DNA from: Paenibacillus polymyxa
GTDB taxonomy: Bacteria; Bacillota; Bacilli; Paenibacillales; Paenibacillaceae
DNA length: 64,000 bases
Direction of reading: 5' to 3'
NCBI RefSeq assembly: GCF_018614975.1
Contig: NZ_JAGGNR010000019.1
Span: 48,210-112,209 of the forward strand
Shown here: piece after piece, positions 9,236-18,876 of the stretch
Layout: each line of letters begins with the position of its first letter
Position numbering within the stretch: the first letter of the stretch is position 1
The notes under the pieces: generated by a model
The model's input: the letters and a program-made list of their open reading frames with translations, nothing else
Databases searched by the model: none
Told to the model about the DNA's origin: nothing
Translations under genes and position numbers: made by a program

Positions 9236-11005
9236 TTATACGTAAGGTTCTGCAACCCAGTGACCTTTGGAAACCTCAATTAATTGAGCATTTTCCAGGT
9301 TGTATGGGTCATTTGCAGGACCACCAGATCCATTCTGTAGTGGACTCATATGCTCTTCCGGCAGCAAGATGCGACGTTTGTTCGCTTCCACTTCCGGATC
9401 AGGTACAGGGATTGCTGAAAGCAAGGTTTTGGTATAAGGGTGGACAGGGTTCGCATACAGTTCTTCACTCTCTGCGAGCTCAACCACTTTACCCATGTAC
9501 ATTACAGCGACACGGTCACTGATATGTTTAACCATTGACAAATCATGCGCGATAAACAGGTATGTCAAGCCGAGACGTTGCTGAAGTTCTTCAAGCAATT
9601 TAACGACCTGCGCCTGAATGGATACATCCAGTGCAGACAATGGCTCATCACAGATGATGAATTTAGGGTCTACAGCAAGTGCACGCGCAATCCCGATCCG
9701 TTGTCTTTGACCACCAGAGAATTCATGTGGATAACGGAGTGCATGACTTGGGTTCAAACCTACCAGATCAAGCAGCTCTTCCACTCGTCTCTTGCGCTCT
9801 TTAGAGCTGGAAGCCAGGCCATGGATATCCAGGGATTCCCCGATAATATCCATAACATTGAAACGCGGGTTAAGAGATGCATATGGATCTTGGAAAATCA
9901 TCTGCATATCTTTACGTATTTCTTTCATTTTGCGCGGGGACAACTTGTAGATATCCGTTCCGTTGAAGTTAACATTTCCGCCAGTTGGCTCATAAAGACG
10001 CAGAATGGTACGACCTGTTGTGGATTTACCACAGCCAGACTCGCCTACAACGCCAAGTGTTTCACCTTCAAAGATATCAAAGCTTACGTCATTGACCGCT
10101 TTGAGAATGTTACCTTTACCCAAATTAAAGTACTGTTTCAAGTTTTTCACTTGTACCAGAGGCTTATTGCTGCCTTTGATAATACCAGCCGGAGTTGGTT
10201 TCTCTTTTTTGGGCTCGTCCAGGCGAGGCAATGCATTCAGCAATTTAATCGTATATGGATGTTGAGGGTTACTAAAGATTTCAGCAGTTGTTCCTGTTTC
10301 TACAACTTCGCCTTCTTTCATAACAACAACACGGTCACACATACCTGCTACAACACCAAGATCATGCGTAATGAGCATGATTGACGTTCCAAGCTTTTGC
10401 TGCATATCTTTCATGACATCCAGAATTTGAGCCTGAATGGTAACGTCAAGTGCAGTTGTCGGCTCATCCGCAATCAGAAGGGATGGACGACATGCAAGCG
10501 CGATCGCAATCATGGCACGCTGACGCATACCACCAGAGAATTGGTGAGGATAATGATTCATGCGAATAGCCGCATTTTTAATACCTACAAGTTCCAGCAT
10601 CTCCAAAGCCGCTTTATTCGCCGCTTGTTTGGACATGTTCTGATGCTTGCGCAATACTTCCGTAATTTGTTTACCAACTTTGATGGTAGGATTCAATGAT
10701 GTCATTGGATCTTGGAAGATCATACCGATATCTTTACCACGAATCGATTCCATTTGTTTGTCTGTCTTATTCAGCAGGTCTTGCCCGTGAAAAGTAATTT
10801 CTCCGCTTTTGACCTTCGAAGGCGGGGAGGGAATCAATTTCATGATGGTTTGGGCGGTAACACTCTTACCACTACCCGATTCACCTACGATCCCCAGCGT
10901 CTCTCCTTTGCCAATTTCAAAACTTACATTTTTAACGGCATCAAATTCACCAGAACGTGTTGAGAACGACACACTCAGGTCTTTGACTGTTAAAATCGGC
11001 TCCAT
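9236..11005 (-). CDS. Fused peptide ABC transporter ATPase (OppD/DppD-OppF/DppF in one chain)
   Basis: Energises peptide import. The 589 residues hold two complete ATPase modules. The first has Walker [11 protein letters not shown] near residue 41, signature [12 protein letters not shown] and Walker [13 protein letters not shown]. The second starts near residue 290 with Walker [11 protein letters not shown], signature [12 protein letters not shown] and Walker [13 protein letters not shown]. Each module ends with the family-specific C-terminal segment ([24 protein letters not shown]) typical of OppD and OppF. These are usually separate proteins, so this is a natural fusion replacing both subunits. 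It follows the OppC-like permease by 17 bp. Confidence 0.95.
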   Translation of the reverse strand: MEPILTVKDLSVSFSTRSGEFDAVKNVSFEIGKGETLGIVGESGSGKSVTAQTIMKLIPSPPSKVKSGEITFHGQDLLNKTDKQMESIRGKDIGMIFQDPMTSLNPTIKVGKQITEVLRKHQNMSKQAANKAALEMLELVGIKNAAIRMNHYPHQFSGGMRQRAMIAIALACRPSLLIADEPTTALDVTIQAQILDVMKDMQQKLGTSIMLITHDLGVVAGMCDRVVVMKEGEVVETGTTAEIFSNPQHPYTIKLLNALPRLDEPKKEKPTPAGIIKGSNKPLVQVKNLKQYFNLGKGNILKAVNDVSFDIFEGETLGVVGESGCGKSTTGRTILRLYEPTGGNVNFNGTDIYKLSPRKMKEIRKDMQMIFQDPYASLNPRFNVMDIIGESLDIHGLASSSKERKRRVEELLDLVGLNPSHALRYPHEFSGGQRQRIGIARALAVDPKFIICDEPLSALDVSIQAQVVKLLEELQQRLGLTYLFIAHDLSMVKHISDRVAVMYMGKVVELAESEELYANPVHPYTKTLLSAIPVPDPEVEANKRRILLPEEHMSPLQNGSGGPANDPYNLENAQLIEVSKGHWVAEPYV

Positions 11006-11022
11006 AATCCCACCTCCTATTT

Positions 11023-11949
11023 CTATTTACGTAATTTCGGATCGAGTGCGTCACGCAGACCGTCTCCGAGCAAGTTAAATGCAAGCATTGTAAGAACCAT
11101 CAGACCTGCTGGGAACCACATCCGCCACGGGAATAGCGTCCAGCCTGTAAGTGCATCATTGATCATAGAACCAAGTGAAGATCTTGGTGCAGATACACCT
11201 AATCCAAGGAAGCTCAGGAACGCTTCGGCAAAGATGGCATTTGGAATAGACAACGTCAATGTTACAAGAATCGGTCCTATTGCATTGGGCAGCAAATGAC
11301 GGAACAATTGACGCCCTGTGCTTGCTCCCATGGACCTTGCAGCAAGAATAAAGTCTCTGTTTTTGAGTTGCATAATTTCACCACGCACAATCCATGACAT
11401 ACTGATCCAGCCTGTGATGGTAAGGGCAATGATAATCGTTGTCAGACTTGGTTCCAGTACAACCAGCAACAAAATTACAACAAGCATGTACGGCAAGGAG
11501 TAGAGGATTTCGGAAAACTTGTTCATAATTCCATCTACACGTCCACCGTAGAAACCCATGATCGCTCCATAAATAACCCCGATAACAAGGTCAATCAAGG
11601 CTGCGGCCAAACCTACAGTAAGGGATACACGTGCTCCTACCCAAGTTCTTACCCACACGTCACGACCAAGCTCGTCCGTACCGAACCAGTGCTCCGCACT
11701 CGGCGCTGCATTGGCATTCAACAAATCATTGGAATAATAATTATAACTAGTAAACAAAGAAGTTGGACCAATCAAAGAGAAAATCACGACAAGAAACAAT
11801 ACACCTAGACTAATCATTGCAGCCTTATTGGTTGCAAGTCTGTACATGGCATCTTTAAAAAGGGATACACTTTCTTGCGGTTTAACCGCTGCCTGACTAG
11901 TCAGGTCAGTGTTCGCCGTTTCATTGTTTTTATTATTCGTGCCAGACAA
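11023..11949 (-). CDS. Peptide ABC transporter permease, OppC/DppC type
   Basis: Second membrane subunit of the peptide importer. The 308 residues begin with a polar N-terminus, a membrane segment near residues 43-63, the conserved HWFGTDELGRDVWVR segment, and a five-helix permease core with the EAA-like loop (ILAARSMGAST) near residue 200. The C-terminal GDGLRDALDPKLRK is typical of OppC/DppC. It is 2 bp from the OppB-like gene. Confidence 0.95.
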   Translation of the reverse strand: MSGTNNKNNETANTDLTSQAAVKPQESVSLFKDAMYRLATNKAAMISLGVLFLVVIFSLIGPTSLFTSYNYYSNDLLNANAAPSAEHWFGTDELGRDVWVRTWVGARVSLTVGLAAALIDLVIGVIYGAIMGFYGGRVDGIMNKFSEILYSLPYMLVVILLLVVLEPSLTTIIIALTITGWISMSWIVRGEIMQLKNRDFILAARSMGASTGRQLFRHLLPNAIGPILVTLTLSIPNAIFAEAFLSFLGLGVSAPRSSLGSMINDALTGWTLFPWRMWFPAGLMVLTMLAFNLLGDGLRDALDPKLRK

Positions 11950-11951
11950 CG

Positions 11952-12884
11952 TTATGCCCCCTTCCGGCTTTCCAGCTTAATTCTAGGATCAATCAGCACG
12001 TAAGCGATATCCGTAAAGAAACGAGCCAACATCAGGAGGATACCATAGAAAATCGTAATCCCCATGATCATAGTGTAATCACGGTTTGTGATACTCTCTA
12101 CGAATACTTTACCAATTCCCCCGATGTTAAAGATCTGTTCAATTACAACGGAACCTGTGATGATATTCGCTGTCATTGGACCAACATAAGTTACTACTGG
12201 TAGAATACCGTTTCTTACAACGTGTTTAAACATAATTGCAGGCCATTTCAGACCTTTGGCTTTAGCTGTTTTGATATAATCTGCATGTAAGACTTCAAGC
12301 ATGCTCGAACGCGTCAAACGAGCGATAAAAGCAATTGGAGATGCAGATAACGCTGCAACCGGAAGAACGTAATCAAGTGGTCCGTCAAAGCCCATAACGT
12401 TAAACCAGCCCAGTTTGAAAGCAAAGACATATTGAAGTAACGACGCAAGCAAGAAGCTCGGAACAGCAATACCTATGACAGCGACGACCATGGTGACATC
12501 ATCAATCAATTTGCGGTGATGCACTGCTGCGAGAAGACCCAGCAACACACCAACAACAATGGAGATAATGATTGCAAATATACCCAATTTTAAGGATGCT
12601 GTAAATGTCTGAACAATCATGTCAGAGACACTTTGGTTGAGATAGTTCATTGAAACCCCAAAGTCCCCTTTTACAATACCACCCATATACTTGAGATATT
12701 GCACATACATCGGTTTATCCAGTCCGTACTTTTGTTCAAGTAATAGCCGAATTTCAGGCGATACTTTTTTCTCCGATGTAAAAGGGTCACCAGGAATCGC
12801 CTTCATCAGGAAGAAAGTCAGCGATGCGAGTATAAAAAGCGATAGCAGCATAAATAGTAGTTTCTTCAACACGTACTTAACCAA
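11952..12884 (-). CDS. Peptide ABC transporter permease, OppB/DppB type
   Basis: First membrane subunit of the peptide importer. A TTG start at 12884 is preferred: a GGAGG site lies 10 bases upstream and the protein then has 310 residues, the usual OppB length, beginning VKYVLKKLLFML. A longer reading from 13055 would add about 57 residues that run back into the upstream terminator and are unlikely. Visible features are the first membrane helix, the AIPGDPF periplasmic motif, several further helices, the EAA loop (YIKTAKAKGLKW) and a C-terminal IDPRIKLE. Confidence 0.9.
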   Translation of the reverse strand: MVKYVLKKLLFMLLSLFILASLTFFLMKAIPGDPFTSEKKVSPEIRLLLEQKYGLDKPMYVQYLKYMGGIVKGDFGVSMNYLNQSVSDMIVQTFTASLKLGIFAIIISIVVGVLLGLLAAVHHRKLIDDVTMVVAVIGIAVPSFLLASLLQYVFAFKLGWFNVMGFDGPLDYVLPVAALSASPIAFIARLTRSSMLEVLHADYIKTAKAKGLKWPAIMFKHVVRNGILPVVTYVGPMTANIITGSVVIEQIFNIGGIGKVFVESITNRDYTMIMGITIFYGILLMLARFFTDIAYVLIDPRIKLESRKGA

Positions 12885-13004
12885 CCCTTGCACACCTCCA
12901 CAAACAATATTTTGTATACAAATCGATTGTAGAATTAGACAGAAATAAAGTCCAATCCATATATCGGAAATTTCAAGAATTATAAGGAAATTCGGTGCAC
13001 ATAC

Positions 13005-13045
13005 AAAAAATCGGGATATATATGGAATTCCACATATATATCCCG
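13005..13045 (-). terminator. Terminator/attenuator between binding protein and permease genes
   Basis: A perfect 13-bp inverted repeat (13012-13024 with 13033-13045) is followed on the minus strand by a T tract. It lies after the binding-protein gene and before the permease genes. In such operons this placement usually keeps solute-binding protein mRNA in excess and lets a fraction of transcripts read through. Confidence 0.85.
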
Positions 13046-13073
13046 AAGTATTCATATTAGACTTCAGAACAAC

Positions 13074-14771
13074 TTATTTCTCTTCCAGATATGCACGCGT
13101 GAAGTCAATTGCTCCACTGAAATCAAGTTGTACGCCTTTCAGGTAAGGCTTGGTCAAAGATACGTTAGTGTAATAATAGATTGGCATTACGCCCATTTCA
13201 TCTTGAATCAGGATTTTCTCAGCATCAGCAAAAGCAGCCATACGTGTAGCTGGATCAGCAGATTTCACAGTGTCTTTAACATCTTTGTCATACTGTTCGT
13301 TGCTGAATTTGGCATCATTGTTTGTGTTTCCAGTAGTCCACATTTCCAAGAAGTTGTACGGATCGCTATAGTCAGCAGACCAGCCCGAACGAGCGATTTG
13401 GAAGTTTTGTTTTTGACGGTTATCTAAAAATACTTTCCATTCTTGGTTTTCTGTTTTCACGTCAACCCCAAGGTTTTTCTTCCACATATCAGCAACAGCA
13501 AGCGCGATTTTCGCATGACCATCACTTGTATTGTAGATCAAAGTAACAGCAGGTAACGTCGTGTAGCCTTCTTCTTTCATACCTTCAGCAAGCAATTTTT
13601 TCGCTTCATCCACATTTTCAGTGAAGTAATCGTCTTTGTGCTCATCACGGAATTCACCGTTTTCACCACGGATACCTGGAGGTACAAAGCCGAATGCTGG
13701 AATTTGTCCACCTTGTGTTACTTTATCAACAATGAGTTGACGTTCAATGGACATCGCAAATGCTTTACGAATTTTAGCGTTGTTGAATGGAGCTTCATTT
13801 ACATTGAACTGGTAGTAATACGTGCTTGCGATACCCGTTGCTTTGAACTCATTCGGCAATTCAGCTTTAAGGGAAGGAATTTGGTCTGTTGGGATCTCAC
13901 CATTCGGATGACCAGTGTAGTCCAATTGTCCTGATTTGTAAGCTTGCAGTTCGGAAGCACTACTGCTTGTCAGAGACATATTGATTTCAGTCAATTTAAT
14001 ATCAGAAGCTGCGTGATAAGCATCATTTTTCTTCACAACGATTTTCTGACCTTTAGCGAACTGGTCCATTACAAATGGTCCGTTAACGATCATGTTTTTG
14101 TAGTCTGTGAAGAATTTGTCATTTGTGTCAGCAGATGCATGTACTGGGTAGTACGTATAGAATGCTGTCAGACCCAAGAAGTAAGGTGTTGGATTTTCCA
14201 ACGTCACTTCAAGTGTGTGCTCATCCGTAGCTTTAACGCCTACTTGTGAGAAATCTGTGACTTTAGTACCTTTGTATGTTTCATCTTTGCTGAGGTTGTA
14301 ACCTTCAGCGCCTTTAATATAGTACAATTGGTATGCATATGGAGAAGCTGTTTCCGGTTTCAAAGCACGTTCCCAAGAACGAACAAAGTCTTCGGCAGTG
14401 ATTGCATCACCGTTGCTCCATTTAGCATCCGGGTTCAGGTTGAAAACATATTTCAAACCATCTTCGGAGATCGTCCAGTCTTTAGCTACGCCAGCGGCTT
14501 CTTTACCGTTTTCATCGATGCGTACAAGACCTTCATACAAAAATTTCAGAACTGTGTTGGTTTGGCTGTCTTTTGCTTGAGCCGGGTCCAACGTAGGAGG
14601 TTCAGCAGTCAGGTTGATTTTCAGGATTTGATCTTTAGCGAGACCATTTCCTTCGCTTGCAGAACCAGTATCGGTGTTACCTGTGCCTTCGTTTTTCGAT
14701 CCGCACGCTGCAAGTACGGTACCGAACGCCAAAATCAGCGTCAAAAGGACTAATAGACTTTTCCTTTTCAT
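13074..14771 (-). CDS. Peptide-binding lipoprotein (OppA/DppE family, SBP_bac_5)
   Basis: Extracellular substrate receptor of the peptide ABC importer. The 565 residues start with a lipoprotein signal peptide and lipobox LAAC (cysteine 23), then a Gly/Ser-rich linker and the SBP_bac_5 fold: LTAEPPTLDPAQAKDS near residue 55, then YVFNLNPDAKWSNGDAITAEDFV, and late RSGWSADYSDPYNFLEMW. These match OppA-like proteins. AGGGGGAA lies upstream of the ATG, and a TATAAT-like -10 element is seen at 14815-14820, but no clear -35. Peptide length preference cannot be told. Confidence 0.95.
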   Translation of the reverse strand: MKRKSLLVLLTLILAFGTVLAACGSKNEGTGNTDTGSASEGNGLAKDQILKINLTAEPPTLDPAQAKDSQTNTVLKFLYEGLVRIDENGKEAAGVAKDWTISEDGLKYVFNLNPDAKWSNGDAITAEDFVRSWERALKPETASPYAYQLYYIKGAEGYNLSKDETYKGTKVTDFSQVGVKATDEHTLEVTLENPTPYFLGLTAFYTYYPVHASADTNDKFFTDYKNMIVNGPFVMDQFAKGQKIVVKKNDAYHAASDIKLTEINMSLTSSSASELQAYKSGQLDYTGHPNGEIPTDQIPSLKAELPNEFKATGIASTYYYQFNVNEAPFNNAKIRKAFAMSIERQLIVDKVTQGGQIPAFGFVPPGIRGENGEFRDEHKDDYFTENVDEAKKLLAEGMKEEGYTTLPAVTLIYNTSDGHAKIALAVADMWKKNLGVDVKTENQEWKVFLDNRQKQNFQIARSGWSADYSDPYNFLEMWTTGNTNNDAKFSNEQYDKDVKDTVKSADPATRMAAFADAEKILIQDEMGVMPIYYYTNVSLTKPYLKGVQLDFSGAIDFTRAYLEEK

Positions 14772-14832
14772 CTAACACGTTCCCCCTAAATGGATATGGT
14801 TTATATGTTTATAGATTATACAACCACCGGTC

Positions 14833-14873
14833 AAAAAAATCTACATTACTTTTTCAGAAAGTAATGTTTTTTT
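14833..14873. terminator. Hairpin with T tracts on both sides
   Basis: A 10-bp stem (14843-14852 with 14858-14867) is flanked by A-rich sequence on the left and T-rich on the right, so it can act in both directions. Its natural role is to end the minus-strand panE/DUF3397 transcript upstream of the peptide-binding gene promoter. Confidence 0.75.
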
Positions 14874-14924
14874 CAGTTTTCGACAAAATCGACACATTTT
14901 TTGCCTCTTTTGCGTTATGTATCC

Positions 14925-15299
14925 TCACATCTGTTGCATGAAGTATCTAAATAATCCAAATAAAGTAAACAAAATATACCCGAAACTCATGATGACAAAG
15001 GCCATGCGCCATACGGCCCGGAACATTCTCCCCCCATCGACCTTTCCCTTTAGTCGATTTTGCGCACCTCCGATAAATCCAAGTGCTAGTAGTATGAGTA
15101 ATAATGTCAGATAAAAACCAAAATTCGAATCAAATGTTAAGTTGAATAACGCCGATACTGAAAAAACAAGAAAAAAAGTGGTTACATCCATTGCCATCCG
15201 CATGGCGTTCCGTTTGTCTTTTTTCCATACGTACATGCCCCAATAGACAAGAAAGAACGGAAAAAAGGGCAATATGCTCAACACAATAAAAAGTCCCAT
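14925..15299 (-). CDS. DUF3397-like four-helix membrane protein
   Basis: Unknown function. The 124 residues are mostly hydrophobic, with four predicted membrane segments (about residues 4-22, 40-55, 60-78 and 92-115) and short basic loops (WKKDKRNAMRMAMD; AQNRLKGKVDGGR). Size and topology fit the DUF3397 family found near panE and bshC in Bacillales. It overlaps the stop of panE by one base, so it is translationally coupled. The family call is by pattern and neighbours only. Confidence 0.65.
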   Translation of the reverse strand: MGLFIVLSILPFFPFFLVYWGMYVWKKDKRNAMRMAMDVTTFFLVFSVSALFNLTFDSNFGFYLTLLLILLALGFIGGAQNRLKGKVDGGRMFRAVWRMAFVIMSFGYILFTLFGLFRYFMQQM

Positions 15300-16258
15300 T
15301 AACTCACTCCTTCCGGTTGCATTCCTTCAATCAGATGAAGCAGTATTTCATGTGTAGGTGCAACAAGGTCCAACTTCTGTGCCATCTTTACAATATGACC
15401 GTTAATTGACCTCACTTCTGTACCACGTCCAGCGAGAACATCTGCGAGCATGGAGGAAGTATTCGTGGCAGTAGAACGACAGACCGATATCAGTTGATCC
15501 CACATATCCTGATCCAAACATATTCCACTTGCAGAGTAGATTAACAATACTTCATCATATAACTGGCGCATTAGCCTCTTTCGTTCTTCCTTAACGATCA
15601 ATTCTCCATTAGGGATTCTCCATACTGCCGTGAGCGGGTTAATGACTGAATTAATCAATAGTTTCCTGTATATCAGCTTATCGATTTCATTCGACACTGT
15701 ACAGTCAAATCCTGCCTGCTGCAATAATCCCGCTAGAGTAAATGTTTCCCTCTCTTCTATAGAGGTAGAAGCTACTATATGTATGTTGTACCTCCCCAGC
15801 CTGGTTTCACCTGTACCTGCACGAGTCACCTGACTTTGTGTACGCTTCGCACCTTCTGTTGTAACCGCACTACACAGAAGCGACTTCGGCAAAGCTGCTT
15901 GAAGTTTCGCCAGATGGCCCATCCCATTCTGAAAACAAGCGACATTCAGCACATAATCTTGTAATGGATTGATCTCATGAATGAAATCATCAATGCTTGT
16001 CTGCTTAATCATGAGCAGCAACCATTCTCCTGGTGTGTTCTTCCATGTGTCAGTCAGCTCACTTATTGGTTTCGCCTGTATTTGCTCCGGTAGAATATGT
16101 ATCTCCTCGTCTTGTTCCACAATGGTTACTCCATCATGACTGAGGAGGTCTGCCTGAGCAGTTGTTCTGGTCCAAAATCTGACCTGGTTACCTGACGCCA
16201 GCAGTTTCCCGCCATACAAAAGACCAAGTGCCCCCGCTCCTACGATGTCAATGATCAT
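15299..16258 (-). CDS. panE: 2-dehydropantoate 2-reductase (ketopantoate reductase)
   Basis: NADPH-dependent reduction of ketopantoate to pantoate in pantothenate/CoA synthesis. The N-terminus reads MIIDIVGAGALGLLYGGKL, the GxGxxG dinucleotide motif of the family. Later parts include an NGMG motif (FQNGMGHL) near residue 110 and the C-terminal KLLINSVINPLTA helix with the conserved lysine and asparagine. The ATG at 16258 is preferred over an in-frame GTG at 16267 because GAGGAG stands 9 bases before it. Position between rsfA and DUF3397 parallels ylbO-ylbQ in B. subtilis. Confidence 0.9.
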   Translation of the reverse strand: MIIDIVGAGALGLLYGGKLLASGNQVRFWTRTTAQADLLSHDGVTIVEQDEEIHILPEQIQAKPISELTDTWKNTPGEWLLLMIKQTSIDDFIHEINPLQDYVLNVACFQNGMGHLAKLQAALPKSLLCSAVTTEGAKRTQSQVTRAGTGETRLGRYNIHIVASTSIEERETFTLAGLLQQAGFDCTVSNEIDKLIYRKLLINSVINPLTAVWRIPNGELIVKEERKRLMRQLYDEVLLIYSASGICLDQDMWDQLISVCRSTATNTSSMLADVLAGRGTEVRSINGHIVKMAQKLDLVAPTHEILLHLIEGMQPEGVS

Positions 16259-16325
16259 ATGATGCACTCCTCTTCGCTTCAGTAGTTTCTCTTTTATTAT
16301 CTATAATAGAACAAAAACACCAAAC

Positions 16326-16370
16326 TAAAAACCCGTCATACCTGCCGTTGTGTAACGGAGGTGTGGCGGG
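16326..16370 (-). terminator. Intrinsic terminator of rsfA
   Basis: Long, slightly imperfect stem (16332-16349 with 16353-16370) followed by TTTTTAG on the minus strand, just beyond the rsfA stop codon. Confidence 0.85.
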
Positions 16371-16408
16371 CTCATACCTGAATTTCACAAATCAAACGTC
16401 TGAACTTG

Positions 16409-17059
16409 TTATTCAATTCGTTCCAAATTCCCGTTGGCATCCATCTTGAAACGTGTCTTAAGTTCCTCTTCTTCTTCGGACAAAAATGCGAGTCTGCGAG
16501 CCCGATCCATAATCTGAATCAAAGCTTTGTAGTCATCATTCACCACACGGTAATCCGTCTGTACTTCATTCACTTCCTTGGAGAGACGGTCATTCTCAAG
16601 ACGCAGTTCAAGCAATTCATCTTCTTTCTCCCGAAGCTCCTTCTCCAGCATCTTGAGTTGACGATTACTCTCCTGCACTGTTCCCTTCCATTGTCGCAGG
16701 AAGCGGATTACTGCATCCATCGATAATGAATCGTCTGAGATCCCATCTGATTTGTACAGATGTTCTTCAGTGTCCAGGGTAGACAATGCAGCAACCTGTG
16801 GTCCGAGCATAGCTGGCTGTTTTCTGAGATAACTTCGTTTTTGCCGTTGTGCCTTGGCGTTACTGATCGCAGACTCATACTTTTTACGTACACAACTGTT
16901 CCAGCGAAAGCCGCATGCGGCAGACGTTCTGCCTATTTTCTCGCCCACCTCTTCAAAAGCGGCCAATTGTGTACTACCTTCCCGAATATGACGCAAAGTA
17001 ACCTCTGCCAATATCAAATCATCCTCTGTACTCCAAGCATCCTGTCTCACTGCAGTCAT
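16409..17059 (-). CDS. rsfA: RsfA-family prespore-specific transcription factor
   Basis: Regulator that modifies sigma-F-dependent gene expression in the forespore. The N-terminal 60 residues form a Myb/SANT-like DNA-binding domain (AWSTEDDLILAEVTLRHI; then RTSAACGFRWNSCVRKKY). The C-terminal half is a coiled coil (about residues 120-180) rich in Glu/Leu/Arg. The ATG at 17059 is chosen since AGGAGGG lies 9 bases upstream; a further-upstream start adds 8 unsupported residues. Next to panE as in B. subtilis (ylbO and ylbQ). Confidence 0.88.
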   Translation of the reverse strand: MTAVRQDAWSTEDDLILAEVTLRHIREGSTQLAAFEEVGEKIGRTSAACGFRWNSCVRKKYESAISNAKAQRQKRSYLRKQPAMLGPQVAALSTLDTEEHLYKSDGISDDSLSMDAVIRFLRQWKGTVQESNRQLKMLEKELREKEDELLELRLENDRLSKEVNEVQTDYRVVNDDYKALIQIMDRARRLAFLSEEEEELKTRFKMDANGNLERIE

Positions 17060-17298
17060 GCTATAATACCCTCCTAACAACATCCTAAAATAACCGTCCG
17101 CATTACCGGAAGCCCGGTATGTGAATTAGGTATAAAAGCTGCTTCATTCATTCTTATGCCTCTCATAGAGTTCATAGAATTGATTTCATACTAAAATGTA
17201 TTTCCACATTCAGGCTTGCTCATACGTGACATACGTAAAACTTATCCCTCTATACTTACTTTGGTGAAAAAAAGAATTCGCTTTCATATCCAAATTTG

Positions 17299-17327
17299 TT
17301 TACACGTTTTTCCTTTCCCGGTATAAT
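17299..17327 (+). promoter_or_regulatory. Predicted sigma-A promoter
   Basis: TTTACA (17299-17304) and TATAAT (17322-17327) with 17 bases between them, 46 bp before the GTG start of the small DUF2626-like gene. Confidence 0.75.
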
Positions 17328-17373
17328 GTTGTGTAGACAATCTATGAACGTACTTAGGAGAGGAGGATTTACC

Positions 17374-17610
17374 GTGGCACGCATGTTTCGGGTACTCGGG
17401 TTCTTCACGCTTGCAATTGGCCTGATGGCTTTTGCGGGAGATCTGGTCGAAATGGCTTTGCTTTTTTTCCTGCAGACTGCGTTTTTTGTCATTTTGGGAT
17501 ACTTGAAATTTACCGAGCGAACGTACATATTGCTCTTCTGGGGTTATATGATCGTAACATTCACTGGGTTCAGCTACTGGACCGTATTCGAAATGGGTTT
17601 GCCGCTCTAA
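17374..17610 (+). CDS. DUF2626-like small membrane protein
   Basis: Unknown function. The GTG start with GGAGG seven bases upstream gives 78 residues (V-ARMFRVLGFFTLAIG...). Three hydrophobic segments cover most of the chain (about residues 6-24, 28-44, 50-68). Length and pattern match the DUF2626 (YqgY) family of Bacillales. It has its own promoter and terminator, so it is monocistronic. Confidence 0.7.
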   Translation: MARMFRVLGFFTLAIGLMAFAGDLVEMALLFFLQTAFFVILGYLKFTERTYILLFWGYMIVTFTGFSYWTVFEMGLPL

Positions 17611-17630
17611 TCCACCTGCAGCATCAAAGT

Positions 17631-17658
17631 GATCCGATATCTGTCGGGTTGCTTTTTT
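17631..17658 (+). terminator. Probable terminator of the DUF2626-like gene
   Basis: A short stem (ATCCGA with TCGGGT) is followed by GCTTTTTT 20 bp after the stop codon. The stem is modest. Confidence 0.55.
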
Positions 17659-17794
17659 GTTGTGTTCAGATTAAATGAATGCTCATGGTGTTATGTAACC
17701 ACTAAGGATATTTCACGTATTTGTTTCATATATTGTCTGGAAGACAACAAGCCTGTACGATTGTCATATAAGAAGTGGAAAGGAGAATGGATCG

Positions 17795-18874
17795 GTGAAA
17801 CGTCAATACGGCATTTCCGCCTTTATATTATGCATCATTTTATTCCTCCAGCTACCTTTAGCCCATGCCTATGGAGAGTCTTCACCTGAGGATACACGTG
17901 AGATATTGCAAAAAAGTCTATCCATCGTTGAAATCGATCACGAGATCGAACGCATCACCGAAAGGCAGCAGCAGCTGGCTCAACAATACGAGACATTATC
18001 CGACCAGCTTCAGGAACAGGAAGAGCAGATACATATTCAGCAAGATCGGGCCGGAGCTGTAGTGAGGTCCTACTACACAGGAGAACGCGACAGTCTCCTC
18101 ATGACGGTCCTGGGAGCCAGGTCATTCAAAGATCTGTTTGTACTGTATGATTATTACCAGATTATTATCGGACGGGATCAGGCTGTGCTGGACAAGTATC
18201 AGGACCGTTATCGCACCCTGCAACAGACCTCTACTCAGATTCGTCAGACTACAACAGAATTAACCGAAATGAAGACTAATCTTCAAAACCAGCGGGAACG
18301 TGTAATCACCTTGCAAAAAGAAGTGGATGCCCAGATAGCCACCAGCGGGGATGCGGCAGCGATTCAGAAACTGATGGATGAATTAACCCTTTATTGGGAG
18401 AATATCGGCATCTACGAGGTGAAACGATATTTCAAAGCATTGGCATCTGCCATGCAGAACCTGCCTGATTTTATTCAAAAACAAAACGGAGGTATATCCA
18501 CGACTGGAACAACGTATACGATTCGAATTGGGCAGGATGAGCTTAATGCATTTCTGCGTTCCCAAAATCCAATCTTTGAAGACTTTGCCTTTCAGTTTAA
18601 CCAGGATAAGATTATAGCTTCCGGTCAGCGGGATGAGTTGCAATTAAGCATCGAAGGACATTATACGGTAGAAAATGAACCTCAAAACTCCATTCGTTTT
18701 CATGTGGACAAACTTGTATTCAACCAGCTTGAATTACCAGACACCACTCGCCGAATGCTGGAAAGAGAATTCGACCTTGGATTCTATCCACAGAAGATCC
18801 TTTCGTTTGTCAAAGCAACCGATGTTTCAACAAGTGAAGGCATACTGGAAGTAAAACTAGCTATATCCTTTTAA
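17795..18874 (+). CDS. Secreted coiled-coil protein of unknown function
   Basis: 359 residues from a GTG start with AGGAGA upstream. A signal peptide ends near AHAYG (about residue 26). Residues 40-90 and 125-185 are heptad-rich coiled coils (IERITERQQQLAQQYETLSDQLQEQ; TEMKTNLQNQRERVITLQKEVD), separated by VRSYYTGERDSLLMTVLGARSFKDLF. This arrangement resembles the N-terminal coiled-coil domain of CwlO/PcsB-type peptidoglycan hydrolases, which bind FtsEX. No NlpC/P60, CHAP or M23 domain follows; the C-terminal half is a beta-rich region I do not recognise. It could be a non-enzymatic wall-hydrolase activator, but that is inference. Confidence 0.7.
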   Translation: MKRQYGISAFILCIILFLQLPLAHAYGESSPEDTREILQKSLSIVEIDHEIERITERQQQLAQQYETLSDQLQEQEEQIHIQQDRAGAVVRSYYTGERDSLLMTVLGARSFKDLFVLYDYYQIIIGRDQAVLDKYQDRYRTLQQTSTQIRQTTTELTEMKTNLQNQRERVITLQKEVDAQIATSGDAAAIQKLMDELTLYWENIGIYEVKRYFKALASAMQNLPDFIQKQNGGISTTGTTYTIRIGQDELNAFLRSQNPIFEDFAFQFNQDKIIASGQRDELQLSIEGHYTVENEPQNSIRFHVDKLVFNQLELPDTTRRMLEREFDLGFYPQKILSFVKATDVSTSEGILEVKLAISF

Positions 18875-18876
18875 AG

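Noticed and set aside
12885..13055. N-terminal extension of the OppB-like permease
   Set aside because: The extra residues run back toward the terminator hairpin, have no ribosome site, and would exceed the family length; a TTG at 12884 with GGAGG upstream fits better.
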